This document shows, piece after piece, positions 24,711 to 34,636 of a stretch of 64,000 bases of DNA. Where the stretch lies: positions 248,001-312,000 of the forward strand of contig CAZCVI010000001.1 of the NCBI GenBank assembly GCA_964502145.1. The letters run 5' to 3'. Below the pieces are notes generated by a model. That model ran no database searches. It was not told the DNA's origin and was given only the letters and a program-made list of their open reading frames with translations. The stretch comes from CAZCVI01 sp964502145. GTDB taxonomy: Bacteria > Acidobacteriota > Aminicenantia > UBA2199. Positions within the stretch are counted from its first letter, which is position 1, and the number at the start of each line of letters is the position of its first letter. The translations under genes were made by a program, and so were the position numbers.

Positions 24711-25016
24711 AAAAGAGAAAAGATTTTTGCCCACGAATTACACGAATGACCACGAATTAAAAAGACAACACTTTTTTTTTCGTGACTATTCGTGTAAATT
24801 CGTGTAAATTCGTGGGCCATTCTTTTAATGCAATGAAAAATTCAACCAGCTCTTGCAAGAAATCCGCGACGATGATGATGTGCTGACGCTCAGGTGAAAA
24901 AGAGAAAAGATTTTTGCCCACGAATGACACGAATGACCACGAATTAAAAAGACAACACCTTTTTTTAGTGAAAATTCGTGTAAATCCGTGTAAATTCGTG
25001 GGCCATTCTTTTAATG
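24644..25016. repeat. 187-bp tandem duplication spanning two gene ends
   Basis: 24644-24830 is repeated at 24831-25016 with few changes. Each copy has the final 67 bases of the zinc-ribbon gene (to its TGA), a family C hairpin, and the last sense codon and stop of the convergent helicase gene. The second copy of the zinc-ribbon tail is a non-functional remnant. Confidence 0.9.
24728..24820. repeat. Family C hairpin repeat element, copies 2 and (24915-25006) 3
   Basis: GCCCACGAATTACACGAATG one way and AATTCGTGTAAATTCGTGGG back. The second example at 24915-25006 came with the 187-bp duplication. Confidence 0.85.
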
Positions 25017-27383
25017 ATAAACCTTGTCCAATAACACGCTGACAATATACCGGGCCGCTGCTTTATGGTTATCATTGCTGCGAATCGGCGGGCCTACACA
25101 GGATGGACAACCAAACTCACAACTGCACCGGTTGATTGCTTCCAGTACATTTTCAAGAATTGTCTCCACTTTCTCGTATAATACCTCTGAAAAACCAATC
25201 CCATTGGGATAACTATCGAAAATATAAATATTCGGTTCGAAATCCCGTAATATATTTTGTTCTTCTGGAGTATTGGCCGTTTGCGTTGACAGTTTTTTAA
25301 GCGTTGCCCGATTGATTGTTGTCTTGGTGATGTTGTCTTCTACCGAAACACCCATGTCTTTCACATCACACATCAACAACACCGCGCAAATATGCCGCAT
25401 CAAATAAGCCAACCCAGTCACCGCATCGATTTTTTCCTCTGCCGAGATATTGATATTTTCAAGGCATTGATTCTTGATCGTCAACCAAAAAGCAGTCGAG
25501 TGCATTTCCCGTTGCGGGAGCTGTAAATCACCCGCGCCCACGTTTTCATTCGTGAAAAATTTTAATTTCTTAAAGCCCACTACCTGTGAAAACACATGCA
25601 CATCGCCATAATAATAAGCGAATTTATCCATCTGCGTTTCATCAAACATATCCAGCACCGCAATTTTAGTATTCGTAATAGAATCCGTGTAATAATCCGA
25701 GTTCGATTTGCGTACGAACGCCTTGCGGTTCTCATAGTCGAACTCTTCCACCACGAATTGTTCCGATTCCAGCATATAAATCGCTTTTGGGTGCAGTGTT
25801 TCCAGTGCTGAGCCAAAATCCACTTCCGCGATCACCCGTTCTGTATCCGTGCGGTCCACCACCACGAAATTATCCGAGGAAACCCGGTTAATACTGACCG
25901 CATCCGCAGGATACCCCTGTTCCGTCCAGAACCATTTATCCTGGTTTTGAAACAACACCTTGTTTTCCGCCAGATAGTCCAGTATTTCCAGCAGGTTTTC
26001 GCCTCCAAACGACTCCCCTTTGACAAATGGCAGTTCAAAACTCGCGCATTTAATATGATCGATCAAGATCGTCAGGTTATCCGGGTTGATGCGGCCCACT
26101 TCCGGTGATTTCCCCGTGAAGTATTCCGGATGATTCACAATAAATTGGTCTACCGGCATAGACGAAGAAACCAATACACCCATTGATTTCCCCGCCCGTC
26201 GCCCCGCTCGCCCCAAGCGTTGCCATGTAGAAGAAATATTCCCCGGATAAGAAGCCAACACCGTCGCATCAAGTGAACCAATATCAATGCCCAGTTCCAG
26301 CGCATTAGTAGAAACCACCGCCTGGATGCTGCCATTGCGTAGCCCCTGTTCGATTTCGCGGCGTTTTTGTGGCAAATAGCCGCCCCGATAGCCCCGAACC
26401 CGGCCCACATCCGTGACATTCTTCTCAAAATCGTTCTTCAGGTATTTGACCAGTACCTCTGTGATCAACCGCGAATTGGCAAAAGTGATCACTTGCAAGC
26501 CATTTTCCAATAAAATACCCGCTACTTGTCGGGCTACAGCCACATAGGAGCGGCGAATGCCCAGTTCTTTATTGATAATTGGTGGATTAAAAAAAACCAG
26601 GTACTTTTCGCCCCGTGGCGCGCCGCTTTTATCAATTAGCACCACTTTTTCCTCGATTGTTTTCGCTGCCAGTTCCTGCGGGTTAGAAATAGTCGCCGAC
26701 GACATGATAAACACAGGATCGCTGCCATAAAAGCGGCAGATGCGTTTGAGGCGGCGCATAATATTGGCCATATGGGAACCAAACACGCCCGTATAATAAT
26801 GTAATTCGTCGATGATCACATATTTCAGGTTTTCGAACAGGTTAATCCATTTTGTATGGTGGGGGAGGATGCCCGAATGGAGCATATAGGGGTTAGTCAG
26901 CACAATCTGGGCTTTTTTGCGAATCGCTTGGCGTGTGCTTTGCGGTGTATCCCCGTCATAGGTAAACAAACCCAGTTTATCGCCCATTAATTTATTCAGT
27001 TCAAACAGTTCCGCCAGTTGGTCTTGCGAGAGTGCTTTCGTTGGGAAGAGGTATAGTGAGCGGGCCGAAGGATTGTGGACCAGGGCGTTCAGAGTCACCG
27101 TATTGTAGATCAATGTTTTACCCGAAGCCGTTGGCGTAGCCACCACCACGTTGTTTCCTTTCAGAACTTCTTCAATCGCCTGGGATTGGTGGGCGAAGAG
27201 TTGTGGAATGCCCTTGTTTTTAAAAACAGTTTTAACCTCGTCGCACAGCCCGTTTGGATAATCCAGGAATTCGCCAGCAAACGCATCGATTTTTACAATG
27301 CGGATATTATTAGCTGAATCGCCGCGTAGTTTTATGATTTCGTCCAGGGCCCGTTCAATTCTATAATCTTTATCTTCGTTCAT
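25011..27383 (-). CDS. DEAD/DEAH helicase with C-terminal cysteine domain (MrfA/Hrq1-like)
   Basis: 790 residues, superfamily 2. Motifs: LFAHQSQAIEEVLKG (Q region), ATPTASGKTLIYN (Walker A), IIDELHYYTGVFG (DEVH-type Walker B), MSSATISNP (motif III), TNALELGIDIGSLD and QRLGRAGRRAGKS (motifs V and VI). The C-terminal DUF1998 region ends with CSCEFGCPSCVGP, the four-Cys cluster of MrfA. MrfA-type 3'-5' helicases repair mitomycin-type DNA crosslinks. The ATG lacks a ribosome site, but a full promoter ends 6 bases upstream, so the mRNA is probably leaderless. Confidence 0.93.
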   Translation of the reverse strand: MNEDKDYRIERALDEIIKLRGDSANNIRIVKIDAFAGEFLDYPNGLCDEVKTVFKNKGIPQLFAHQSQAIEEVLKGNNVVVATPTASGKTLIYNTVTLNALVHNPSARSLYLFPTKALSQDQLAELFELNKLMGDKLGLFTYDGDTPQSTRQAIRKKAQIVLTNPYMLHSGILPHHTKWINLFENLKYVIIDELHYYTGVFGSHMANIMRRLKRICRFYGSDPVFIMSSATISNPQELAAKTIEEKVVLIDKSGAPRGEKYLVFFNPPIINKELGIRRSYVAVARQVAGILLENGLQVITFANSRLITEVLVKYLKNDFEKNVTDVGRVRGYRGGYLPQKRREIEQGLRNGSIQAVVSTNALELGIDIGSLDATVLASYPGNISSTWQRLGRAGRRAGKSMGVLVSSSMPVDQFIVNHPEYFTGKSPEVGRINPDNLTILIDHIKCASFELPFVKGESFGGENLLEILDYLAENKVLFQNQDKWFWTEQGYPADAVSINRVSSDNFVVVDRTDTERVIAEVDFGSALETLHPKAIYMLESEQFVVEEFDYENRKAFVRKSNSDYYTDSITNTKIAVLDMFDETQMDKFAYYYGDVHVFSQVVGFKKLKFFTNENVGAGDLQLPQREMHSTAFWLTIKNQCLENINISAEEKIDAVTGLAYLMRHICAVLLMCDVKDMGVSVEDNITKTTINRATLKKLSTQTANTPEEQNILRDFEPNIYIFDSYPNGIGFSEVLYEKVETILENVLEAINRCSCEFGCPSCVGPPIRSNDNHKAAARYIVSVLLDKVYH

Positions 27384-27389
27384 GCAGCC

Positions 27390-27418
27390 ATTATAAAAGA
27401 AAGTGCAGCACTGGTCAA
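27390..27418 (-). promoter_or_regulatory. Leaderless promoter of the helicase gene
   Basis: Minus strand TTGACC (27418-27413), 17-bp spacer, TATAAT (27395-27390), then GGCTGC and the ATG. Confidence 0.7.
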
Positions 27419-27714
27419 GACAAAGATGAAGTAAAAATGGTTAATTGTTTATTCATCTGTGCCCATGCTGGCGTAATGGCAGCGCCTACAGGGAAAAATG
27501 CCTGGGAAAAACAGTAAAAGCATGATTTGCCAAGGTGATCTATCAATAAAACGCCGGATTTTTGTCTTTGGTCGTGGACAAGGTGTTATTGCGCTTTAAA
27601 AGTGAGTCACAAATAGGGGAATAGGTCTATTGTCCCGGTTACATTGAGAGAGAGTTGTACTTATATCATCGTAATTTAATCGATTTAAGCAAGAATCCAG
27701 GTATTTTTAGTGTT
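27419..27714. other. Spacer without recognised feature
   Basis: About 300 bases between the helicase promoter and the pyrimidine-rich tract; I see no gene, RNA or repeat here. Confidence 0.5.
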
Positions 27715-27945
27715 TGCGCGACTGTTTTGTGTTAAAAAGTTGGTTCTATTGTTTTTTTTCTTGGGTCTCTTGTCTTTTTTCCCCGTTTCCTTGTCTTTTT
27801 CCTTCGTTTTATTATTTTTTTCCTTGGATTCCTTCTCTTTTTTCCCCGTTTTGTTCCCAATTTCCCACGGGCTGTTGTCTTTTCCCTTGGTTCTGTCTGC
27901 CATTTCCTCCGTCCTGGAGTTGTTTTCCTTGGGACCTTCAGTCCG
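27715..27945. repeat. Strand-asymmetric pyrimidine-rich tract
   Basis: Strongly C/T-rich on the plus strand with degenerate copies of TCTTTTTTCCCCGTTT (about 27773 and 27836), CCTTG and TCTTTT words. It is open in several frames (Phe/Leu/Pro-rich on plus, Lys/Arg-rich on minus), which is what such composition yields, so I do not call a gene. Confidence 0.6.
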
Positions 27946-28171
27946 TGCCCCAAAATCATGTTAACCTGGCTACCCAGTGATTGGAGCACCCGTTACTACT
28001 ATAATTATACATCAAAAACGAAATAAATCCACCCTGTTTCGTCAGAAAAAAAATATTTTCTGCTTCGTGTCCTTCGTGTTCTTCGTGGTAAAATAGATTT
28101 GGCAGTGAATCCAAGATAAAGTTCCCATTGCTTTTTTCTCGCGGATGTGTTATCACTATACTTTCATTTTG

Positions 28172-29386
28172 ATGAAAAAAAACGGATTCAATTTAATGAA
28201 TGAGATGAGAGCAACCGTAAAAAAACAAGTGGCAAGCACAGGAGAACCAACAGGAACAAGACCCCCACTACACCTTTCCTTTTTGATCCTTGTTTTGTTT
28301 GGTTTCGTTTTCGGGTTTTCGCAGAGACCATATATATATAGTCAGGTCGAAGGGTTTAAATATCTCAAGAACTACCATTACCGTGAGTATGATCATCAGC
28401 CCCAAAATTGGGCGATGCTCCAGGCTCCCAATGGTATTCTTTATGTTGCCAACAATGGCGGTGTGCTCGAATATGATGGTGTCAGTTGGCGAATCATTGG
28501 TTTGCCTGAATACGAACCCGTCCGCTCCATGGATAGCGACCAAAATGGCACAATTTACATTGGCGGAGTCAATAAAATCGGATATCTGGCCCCAAACGCC
28601 ACCGGGCAGTTGTTATTTGTGGCCTTACCCGTTCCCCTTCAGGTCGACAAGGAGAATTTCGCCACCATGTGGAGAACCCACATGACCAAGGATGGCGTTT
28701 ATTTCAGAACCCCCCATTATCTTTTCCGTTGGGACCCCAAAAACAAGAAAATGGTGACCATACCCGGTAAATTCAAAGCCTCTTTTGTATGCAACGGGGA
28801 ATTTTATGTGCAACAATCTTCCATAGGACTGATGAAATCCGTTGCTGGTTCCTTCCAAGTCGTTCCTAGTGGTGAATTATTTGCTGAATCCAAGATTGAG
28901 ATGCTCGTGCCCTATGATAACAATAACACCCGTAACCGAAAACTCCTCATTGGAACCCGTTCAAAGGGATTATTTCTGTATGATGGTCTAAAAGTCGAAC
29001 CTTTTCCTACCGATCCTTATTTAAAAGATAAAGAATTAATCCATGGTATCCGGCTCTCTTCTAACCCCGCCCAGTTCGCCTTGGCTACCATGCGTGATGG
29101 TCTTGTTATCATCGACCATCAAGGAAAAATTAAAACTATTTTTGATATGAACTATGGTTTGCAAGATAAAAATGTAAAATATGTCTTCCAAGATAAAGAT
29201 GGAAACCTCTGGTTATGTTTGAATAATGGCATTGCAAAAATCGAGTACACCTCCCCTATTTCCATGTATGATGCGCGGTCCAATCTGCCCGGTATCGCCT
29301 TTTCTGTTCTCAAACACCAGAATAATTTATACGTCGGTACAGCCAATGGTTTAGCCTTTTCTTCATGTATACAATCGGAAGAATGA
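28172..29386 (+). CDS. Truncated two-component-type beta-propeller sensor
   Basis: 404 residues. After an N-terminal membrane segment (LHLSFLILVLFGFVFGF) come repeated propeller blades of the two-component regulator propeller type: APNGILYVANNGGVLEYDGVSWR, DQNGTIYIGGVNKIGYL, LIGTRSKGLFLYDG and FQDKDGNLWLCLNNGIAKIEY (seen as shorter words). Full-length members continue with more blades, a Y_Y_Y domain and a kinase, roughly double this length or more. This one stops inside a blade (NNLYVGTANGLAF), so it is probably a gene remnant. A TATACT box lies 9 bases before the chosen ATG; 28196 is an alternative start. Confidence 0.65.
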   Translation: MKKNGFNLMNEMRATVKKQVASTGEPTGTRPPLHLSFLILVLFGFVFGFSQRPYIYSQVEGFKYLKNYHYREYDHQPQNWAMLQAPNGILYVANNGGVLEYDGVSWRIIGLPEYEPVRSMDSDQNGTIYIGGVNKIGYLAPNATGQLLFVALPVPLQVDKENFATMWRTHMTKDGVYFRTPHYLFRWDPKNKKMVTIPGKFKASFVCNGEFYVQQSSIGLMKSVAGSFQVVPSGELFAESKIEMLVPYDNNNTRNRKLLIGTRSKGLFLYDGLKVEPFPTDPYLKDKELIHGIRLSSNPAQFALATMRDGLVIIDHQGKIKTIFDMNYGLQDKNVKYVFQDKDGNLWLCLNNGIAKIEYTSPISMYDARSNLPGIAFSVLKHQNNLYVGTANGLAFSSCIQSEE

Positions 29387-29488
29387 AGCTATCAAAAATT
29401 AGTATAGATTAAAAAACTCCCACCCATTTTCCGTCCCCCCTGTCCCTCGAAAGCAGGAAAAAACCGGGCATGTATTACGCTGCAATAT

Positions 29489-29563
29489 GTAGACACGGGA
29501 TACTGCCGCATTTTTTTGTTCCGATGCTTGTTAATGCGGCGCTCCGTCTTATGCTACGTCTAC
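29489..29563. repeat. GTAGAC/GCCGCATT hairpin element, copy 1
   Basis: GTAGAC...GCCGCATT (29489-29512) is opposed by AATGCGGC...GTCTAC (29533-29563). A related, tighter hairpin lies at 59964-60012. Confidence 0.55.
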
Positions 29564-29652
29564 TTAATCCCCATTCCCGCGCACCGTCATCCTTTTTTTT
29601 CAAAATTTGCTATAACCAAATGGGCGTCTGGGGCAGAATTTTGAAATACACC

Positions 29653-31022
29653 TTATAAATGATTTGCCTTTTTACTCACATCGGATACCGTATCTGTCCA
29701 CATCCTTTCGAGGTGATCTTGTTTCAAGTATTCGCAATAAAAATTACTGGTCTTATGGAAATCGCCATATATATTATTGGTCATGGCCAAACACCCACCA
29801 GCACAGACGTATTTAAAATCGCAATCCCGACACTCGGCCACATCATTGATATTAAATTTCCTTAATGTATGAATGATCTCAGATTCCTTTAATATTTCTC
29901 CCAGTCTCTGCTTTCGGATATTGCCACATTTTAATTCTGGCTTGTGCAATAAATGACAGGGATATACATTGCCGTCAAAAGAAATGCCAATCTCCCCAAC
30001 AGTGATCCCGCAATGAAATCTAAAATGCGTTGCAGTGGTGACTATTCCAGAAAAGGTGGGGAAAAACGCCTTTACCCGTTTATGTTCCTTTATTAATGCG
30101 GTCATGTCTGGAAGTAAATCACTATATACCGCATCCTTGCTATTAGTGGGTGTATATAAGGATGGCGTATACATATCGCAATGCAATTCTTCAACTGCGC
30201 CCTGCCATGTTTCCAACATCTCATTCACATTGCAGTGGTAATCACTGAAGTGACTCTTACCTAGCCACCCTTGGCTTTTAACAACCGTATAGCCTGTACT
30301 ACTTTATCAAACGTGCCTTTTCCCCTCATCTGTTCATGAGTTTCTGGTTTCATGGAATCCAAACTTATAGAGATATAATCAAAGGTAGAGGCAATTTCCT
30401 GAACATTGCTTTCATTGATAAGCAATCCATTGGATATCAACTCAACTCTTATTCCCAACGCTTTGGCGTATTGGGCCACAGGTAGGGTGATGGGATTTAA
30501 AAGGGGTTCGCTGCCAGTAAATAAAAACTGCTTTACCCCCATTTCTTTGGCATCTTGAATCAATTACTGGTATTCCACCAGACTCAACTCCGCTTCTGGC
30601 TGAATTTGAGACATCTCATTCAGATGATGTCTATCTTCAAGATTATAGCAGTAGCGACATTTAATATTACATTTGGCCGACATCATCAGATAAATATTAT
30701 CCGGCACGTCATTAAAAGACCAATCCCGCTTCTTTAATTGATATTCACCGACATGCAAAAAACCCACGTCCACCAGATTGCGAATATATGGTGCAATGGC
30801 CCTTGCGATATTCTCCATGGTTTCAGTGGGGTATTCCTTGGCAAAGGCGCGACATACTCCAGCGATGGTGCCCTCTGTTTTTAAGGAATCTAATATTTTT
30901 TTGCCATCCGGGTTCACGCGAATCCACACTACATTAACTGGATCAAAAAGTAGAAACCATTCTTGGCGTGTAAAGGTAGTATACCGCGGGGGTAATATAA
31001 TTTTTTCTGCCATGGTTAACAT
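29653..31022 (-). pseudogene. Broken radical SAM/SPASM protein gene
   Basis: Three consecutive fragments together equal one protein like the intact neighbour (31016-32356). 31022-30564: RRE/PqqD-like N-terminus and CNIKCRYCYN (iron-sulfur CxxxCxxC). 30563-30261: FLFTGSEPLLNPI core. 30228-29653: SPASM region with CGITVGEI, VYPCHLLHKPE and CRDCDFKYVCAGGC. The first break is an in-frame TAA after ELSLVEYQ, where the neighbour reads a sense codon (AEYHRLF). The second is a frameshift near 30240-30260. It overlaps the intact gene's stop by 7 bases, so it was once cotranscribed with it. Confidence 0.85.
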
Positions 31023-32356
31023 TGGATGTTCTCTCCTTTTGGTTCTTGGCGGACATTGGGAATGGTACTGGCATCAAACATGCCATTGATAATGATTGCT
31101 TTGCTAATGGCACAATAATGAGGGTTATTCTTGAAGAAATCTCCGGTAGTGCGCAAATGGGTTGCTCGACAAACACCACCGCAGAGATATTTAATCTCGC
31201 AGTTTTGGCAATCCTCCAATTGGTCCACTGTGCAGGCACGAAGTTTTTTGAAGATCGGTGAGGTCTCCACTATATTTTTTAAAGAATTCTGTTTAATATT
31301 GCCTGCACAAAACTCCGGTTGGAGGAGGGATTGGCATGGCAGAACATCCCCATTTGCACCAATGGCTATTTCCCCGGAACACATGCCACAACCATTACTT
31401 AATTTTGCAGTGGATTGAATGCCATTCATGCAATTTAAGTGATTTCGCATGGCACCATACTTTTTAACCCACTCAACCAACCAAGGTGAATCCTGGTGCA
31501 AGACGTCATCGGGAATATATGCTTGGGCACTGAAGGAAATGCATCCCAATTGTTTAACAAAATAGTCCCAAGATGGTAAAACGTGGTCTATATGCTCTGG
31601 AAGTGTGACTCCCAAGCAGGATACTGCCGCGTTTAATTCGCGTAGGAATTTGATTCCCTGTAATGTACTTTGATGTGAGCCATTGCCCCGCATTTTATGA
31701 TTCTCAGCCTCAATGGCACTATCAATGCTCACGGAAATACGGTCGAAATAACGAATCATTAAAGCCGCTTTTTCCTTGGTGATCAAGGTGCCATTGGTAA
31801 TTATGCTGGTATGAAAACCCATTTCCTTGGATATACTGGCGATCTCAAATTGATCATCGCGCAATAATGGTTCACCCCCACTGTAGACCAGATTTTTTAC
31901 CCCCAAGTCTTTGGCCTCTGTAAATAATCGGTGATACTCTGCTATAGTTAATTCAGTATATGAGTCATTATCCGTATAGTGCAGTCGTTCTTCGGAATTA
32001 TAGCAATAGACGCAAATTTTATTACAGCGATATGTAAGATGAATATACAGCTCTGTGGGAAAAGCGCTTTTCTGAGGAAAGGTAATGGACCGGGGATGGT
32101 ATTCATCACGGTGCAAGTATTTGGCTTTGTCTACCATATAGGTGATGAATTGCTCGACGGTAGCATCATCGGCCTGGTATTTTTGTTTGATCTGTGCCAA
32201 AGCCTCGGCATAATCCGCATGGAATTCGAATTCCGTCAGTACCTTTTTCCCATCTTCATTCACTTTGACCCAAACCACATTGGATGGGTCAAAATACACG
32301 TACCAGTTATTTTTTTCGTAGATGACCCGCTCAGGGGGTGAAATAATTTTATTCAT
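31016..32356 (-). CDS. Radical SAM/SPASM protein with N-terminal RRE-like domain
   Basis: 446 residues. Residues 1-100 resemble a PqqD-type peptide-recognition element (WYVYFDPSNVVWVKVNEDGK). The radical SAM core has CNKICVYCYNSEE (4Fe-4S) and LVYSGGEPLLRDD. The SPASM domain has CGMCSGEIAIGANGDVLPCQ, then CQNCEIKYLCGGVC for two extra clusters. This layout fits maturases of ribosomally made peptides, such as thioether or C-C crosslinking enzymes. A decayed paralogue follows; a propeller protein gene lies upstream on the same strand. No convincing precursor peptide was found. AGGAC precedes the ATG. Confidence 0.88.
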   Translation of the reverse strand: MNKIISPPERVIYEKNNWYVYFDPSNVVWVKVNEDGKKVLTEFEFHADYAEALAQIKQKYQADDATVEQFITYMVDKAKYLHRDEYHPRSITFPQKSAFPTELYIHLTYRCNKICVYCYNSEERLHYTDNDSYTELTIAEYHRLFTEAKDLGVKNLVYSGGEPLLRDDQFEIASISKEMGFHTSIITNGTLITKEKAALMIRYFDRISVSIDSAIEAENHKMRGNGSHQSTLQGIKFLRELNAAVSCLGVTLPEHIDHVLPSWDYFVKQLGCISFSAQAYIPDDVLHQDSPWLVEWVKKYGAMRNHLNCMNGIQSTAKLSNGCGMCSGEIAIGANGDVLPCQSLLQPEFCAGNIKQNSLKNIVETSPIFKKLRACTVDQLEDCQNCEIKYLCGGVCRATHLRTTGDFFKNNPHYCAISKAIIINGMFDASTIPNVRQEPKGENIQC

Positions 32357-32464
32357 TATTGTCCTATTATTTGATTAGACATTAAAAAGATAGAGCGGAG
32401 TAAGCCCCTTGCCACCATCACTTTTTCCCATTAAGGGAAGGTGGGGTTAGTATAGCGCTTACTT

Positions 32465-33559
32465 TTAAAGAGTCAATTTATAACTGCACTTCTCCAGATA
32501 TATAAGCGCATCATCATCATCGTCTACTTTAAAATAGATAAATGTGTCACTCACCAGCAGAGGTAATTTCGACATACTGACTTCTCCAAGGAATTTCCCA
32601 TTTATCGCAAACACATCCACAAGATAAGGTGATTTCTCATCCGTGGTATCCCGTTTGATGCGAAACACAAAAACGTATTTGGATGTGATCATTAATTTCT
32701 CATAGTACATCTTTTCTGAAGGAATCAATTTTTTAAAGGCTTTTTTGACCAAATTGTTCCAGCCTTTTACATTGTTGATTTCTTCTCTGAAATAATCATG
32801 CTCTTTGGAGGTAAGCGGACTTCTTTTTACATCTCGTCCAATTTTATTGATGATCTGTCCTTTTGAGTCAATAATCTTTAGCTGGTAACAGTCGGACTTC
32901 CCCACCACTGCATGGGATTTGTATGCATTAAATATTAATTGCGGGGTTAACTCCTTATACGATAAGCTATATTGCGTCCCATCTTCCATGGCGATGTCCC
33001 ATCCTGAACAGGAAAATAAATCGGATTTGAGTATTTTCCCTTCATTGTTCATTATAATCTGGGTTCTCACCTCTTTTTCGCCTTGTTTTTCGGCATAAAA
33101 GAGATTACCGCCGATATATCCGATATTGAATATAAATCCCAATGTTTTCGCAAAATTGATTTTCTTAACGACTTTTCCTAATTTAGAGAAAATGGTCGCA
33201 TCGTTCATCATTTCAGTGACCACCAGACCGGTTTCTCCAGAAAAAAACATCCGTGCTGGTGTTCTGAAGCCATCTGGTCCTTCTCCTCTAGTGCCAAAAG
33301 TCAAGAGTTTTTTTCCTTCTGCAGAGAATTTTTGGACCTGATATTTCTTGCTGTCCAACACGTAGAAATTACCTTCATCATCTTCGCATACAGAATTTAT
33401 TGAAAAAAATAATTCTTCATTTTTAGCCACCTCAGCAATTTTTTTCAAGTCCAAGCGAAGTGTTTTGGCATATCCCATTGATGCAATTGGTTCCTGTTGG
33501 ATGATTATCATTAAAACCGTCACCATTATGGGCATTCCATATGATTTTTTCAATGTCAT
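32465..33559 (-). CDS. Secreted six-bladed beta-propeller protein
   Basis: 364 residues with an N-terminal signal or anchor (about 9-25) and NHL/6-bladed-propeller repeats: DDEGNFYVLDSKKYQVQKFSAEGK, then GTRGEGPDGF, a hallmark of this family (QGEGPGEF-like). Extracytoplasmic; function of the family is largely unknown, and genes of this kind recur in Bacteroidota and Aminicenantota near peptide-modification genes. It lies upstream of the radical SAM genes on the same strand with a 108-base gap. TAGGAGA precedes the ATG. Acidic run DDDDD near the C-terminus. Confidence 0.78.
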   Translation of the reverse strand: MTLKKSYGMPIMVTVLMIIIQQEPIASMGYAKTLRLDLKKIAEVAKNEELFFSINSVCEDDEGNFYVLDSKKYQVQKFSAEGKKLLTFGTRGEGPDGFRTPARMFFSGETGLVVTEMMNDATIFSKLGKVVKKINFAKTLGFIFNIGYIGGNLFYAEKQGEKEVRTQIIMNNEGKILKSDLFSCSGWDIAMEDGTQYSLSYKELTPQLIFNAYKSHAVVGKSDCYQLKIIDSKGQIINKIGRDVKRSPLTSKEHDYFREEINNVKGWNNLVKKAFKKLIPSEKMYYEKLMITSKYVFVFRIKRDTTDEKSPYLVDVFAINGKFLGEVSMSKLPLLVSDTFIYFKVDDDDDALIYLEKCSYKLTL

Positions 33560-33809
33560 TTATTTCTCCTAAATGTCAAGTATTCTTTTGTCTGAGCAGA
33601 ATAAATGTAAATATCCCAGTTGATTAAACATCGTCGGTACTGATTCTTATTAAGCTTCCGCATTAGGGGATATCCTAAAATATCAACGCTCTTCAGCCCA
33701 TTCAACTCATTCTTTTTTCATTCAACTATCTCCGGTTTATCCCGGCATTTTAAAAAATATCATATCAAGCCACAAAAGTCAAGCCCACAATAATAAAAAT
33801 GAAAAACGA

Positions 33810-33971
33810 GTATTTATACCTGCTTGGAAACAAGGCGACAGTATCTATGTGATGGGTCATCCCTGCGGCTTACCATTAAAATACGCGCCCGGTGCCCAAA
33901 TCGGACAAATCAACGATACCTATTTCACCGCTGGTCTGGCAAATGCTGGGTTTCTGTCATCTATTCAAACA
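33810..33971 (+). pseudogene. Fragment of a trypsin-like serine protease
   Basis: A reading frame gives VFIPAWKQGDSIYVMGHPCG then LPLKYAPGAQIGQINDTYF, a pattern familiar from the region before the GNSGSP active-site serine of bacterial trypsin-like peptidases. The part with the Ser and everything upstream is missing, and there is no start signal. It is a short gene relic in a 1.2-kb repeat-rich spacer (33560-34831). Confidence 0.5.
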
Positions 33972-34038
33972 CAGGAACCAATTCACAAGGAGCCCAATGC
34001 ACCAAAGTTAGTGAATTCCTCCAGTACTGTGGATGATT

Positions 34039-34090
34039 GCCTCCGGCGGCCAAGAACCTTTTTGAAAAAAGGTTCCTGGACCTCCAAAAA
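34039..34090. repeat. Family E hairpin element, copy 1
   Basis: GCCTCCGGCGGCCAAGAACC, a hairpin AACCTTTTT/AAAAAGGTT, then TCCTGGACCTCC. A near copy is at 41200-41250. Confidence 0.8.
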
Positions 34091-34330
34091 CTTTTGCATA
34101 TAAATACATTAAAATCAATATAAATTACTGGGTAATTCTTAAGGCAGGAGCCTACAGGCAAGCAATCGATAAATGTATCCCAAACATCCCGCGTTCCCAA
34201 GACAAAAAACACACGCAAAATGCTTGCTTTACACGCTTGCCATTGAGTTTCTTGGAAATATATTCGCTATAGCGAAAGATGTTTCTCTTACATGAAAATG
34301 GCTTCAATATAGGGAATTTTTGTCCTGGTC

Positions 34331-34540
34331 AGTGAATTCGCCTCCACTCCGACGAAAACCGCTACACTCGAACGAAGAATTCTCCTCCTCCACGAATTTG
34401 TCTCATGCTTGACGAATATGCCTCCACCTTCACGAATATACCTCCACCTTCACGAATATACCTCCACCTCCACGAATTAGTCTGCTACGCCACGAAATAG
34501 CCACCTCCTTGGCGAAAATACCTCCACTCGGGGAAATCCC
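34331..34540. repeat. 20-bp tandem repeat array
   Basis: About ten diverged units with an exact 20-bp register, best seen at 34411-34470 as CACGAATATACCTCCACCTT. Each unit alternates a (C/G)ACGAA half and a CCTCCAC half. Confidence 0.85.
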
Positions 34541-34636
34541 GCTCTTCTTTCACGAACAAAAAGGGAAAAACTGCCACCATGTCGGCCTGAACTACCTTAA
34601 AAAAAAAGCATTAATACTCAAACCTCCAGGTTCATC

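Noticed and set aside
27685..27989. Open frames on both strands in the pyrimidine-rich tract
   Set aside because: Openness follows from base composition; there are no start signals or protein families.
30555..30570. Recoded stop (readthrough) in the radical SAM gene
   Set aside because: The codon is TAA, not TGA or TAG; there is no recoding element, and a second frameshift lies downstream.
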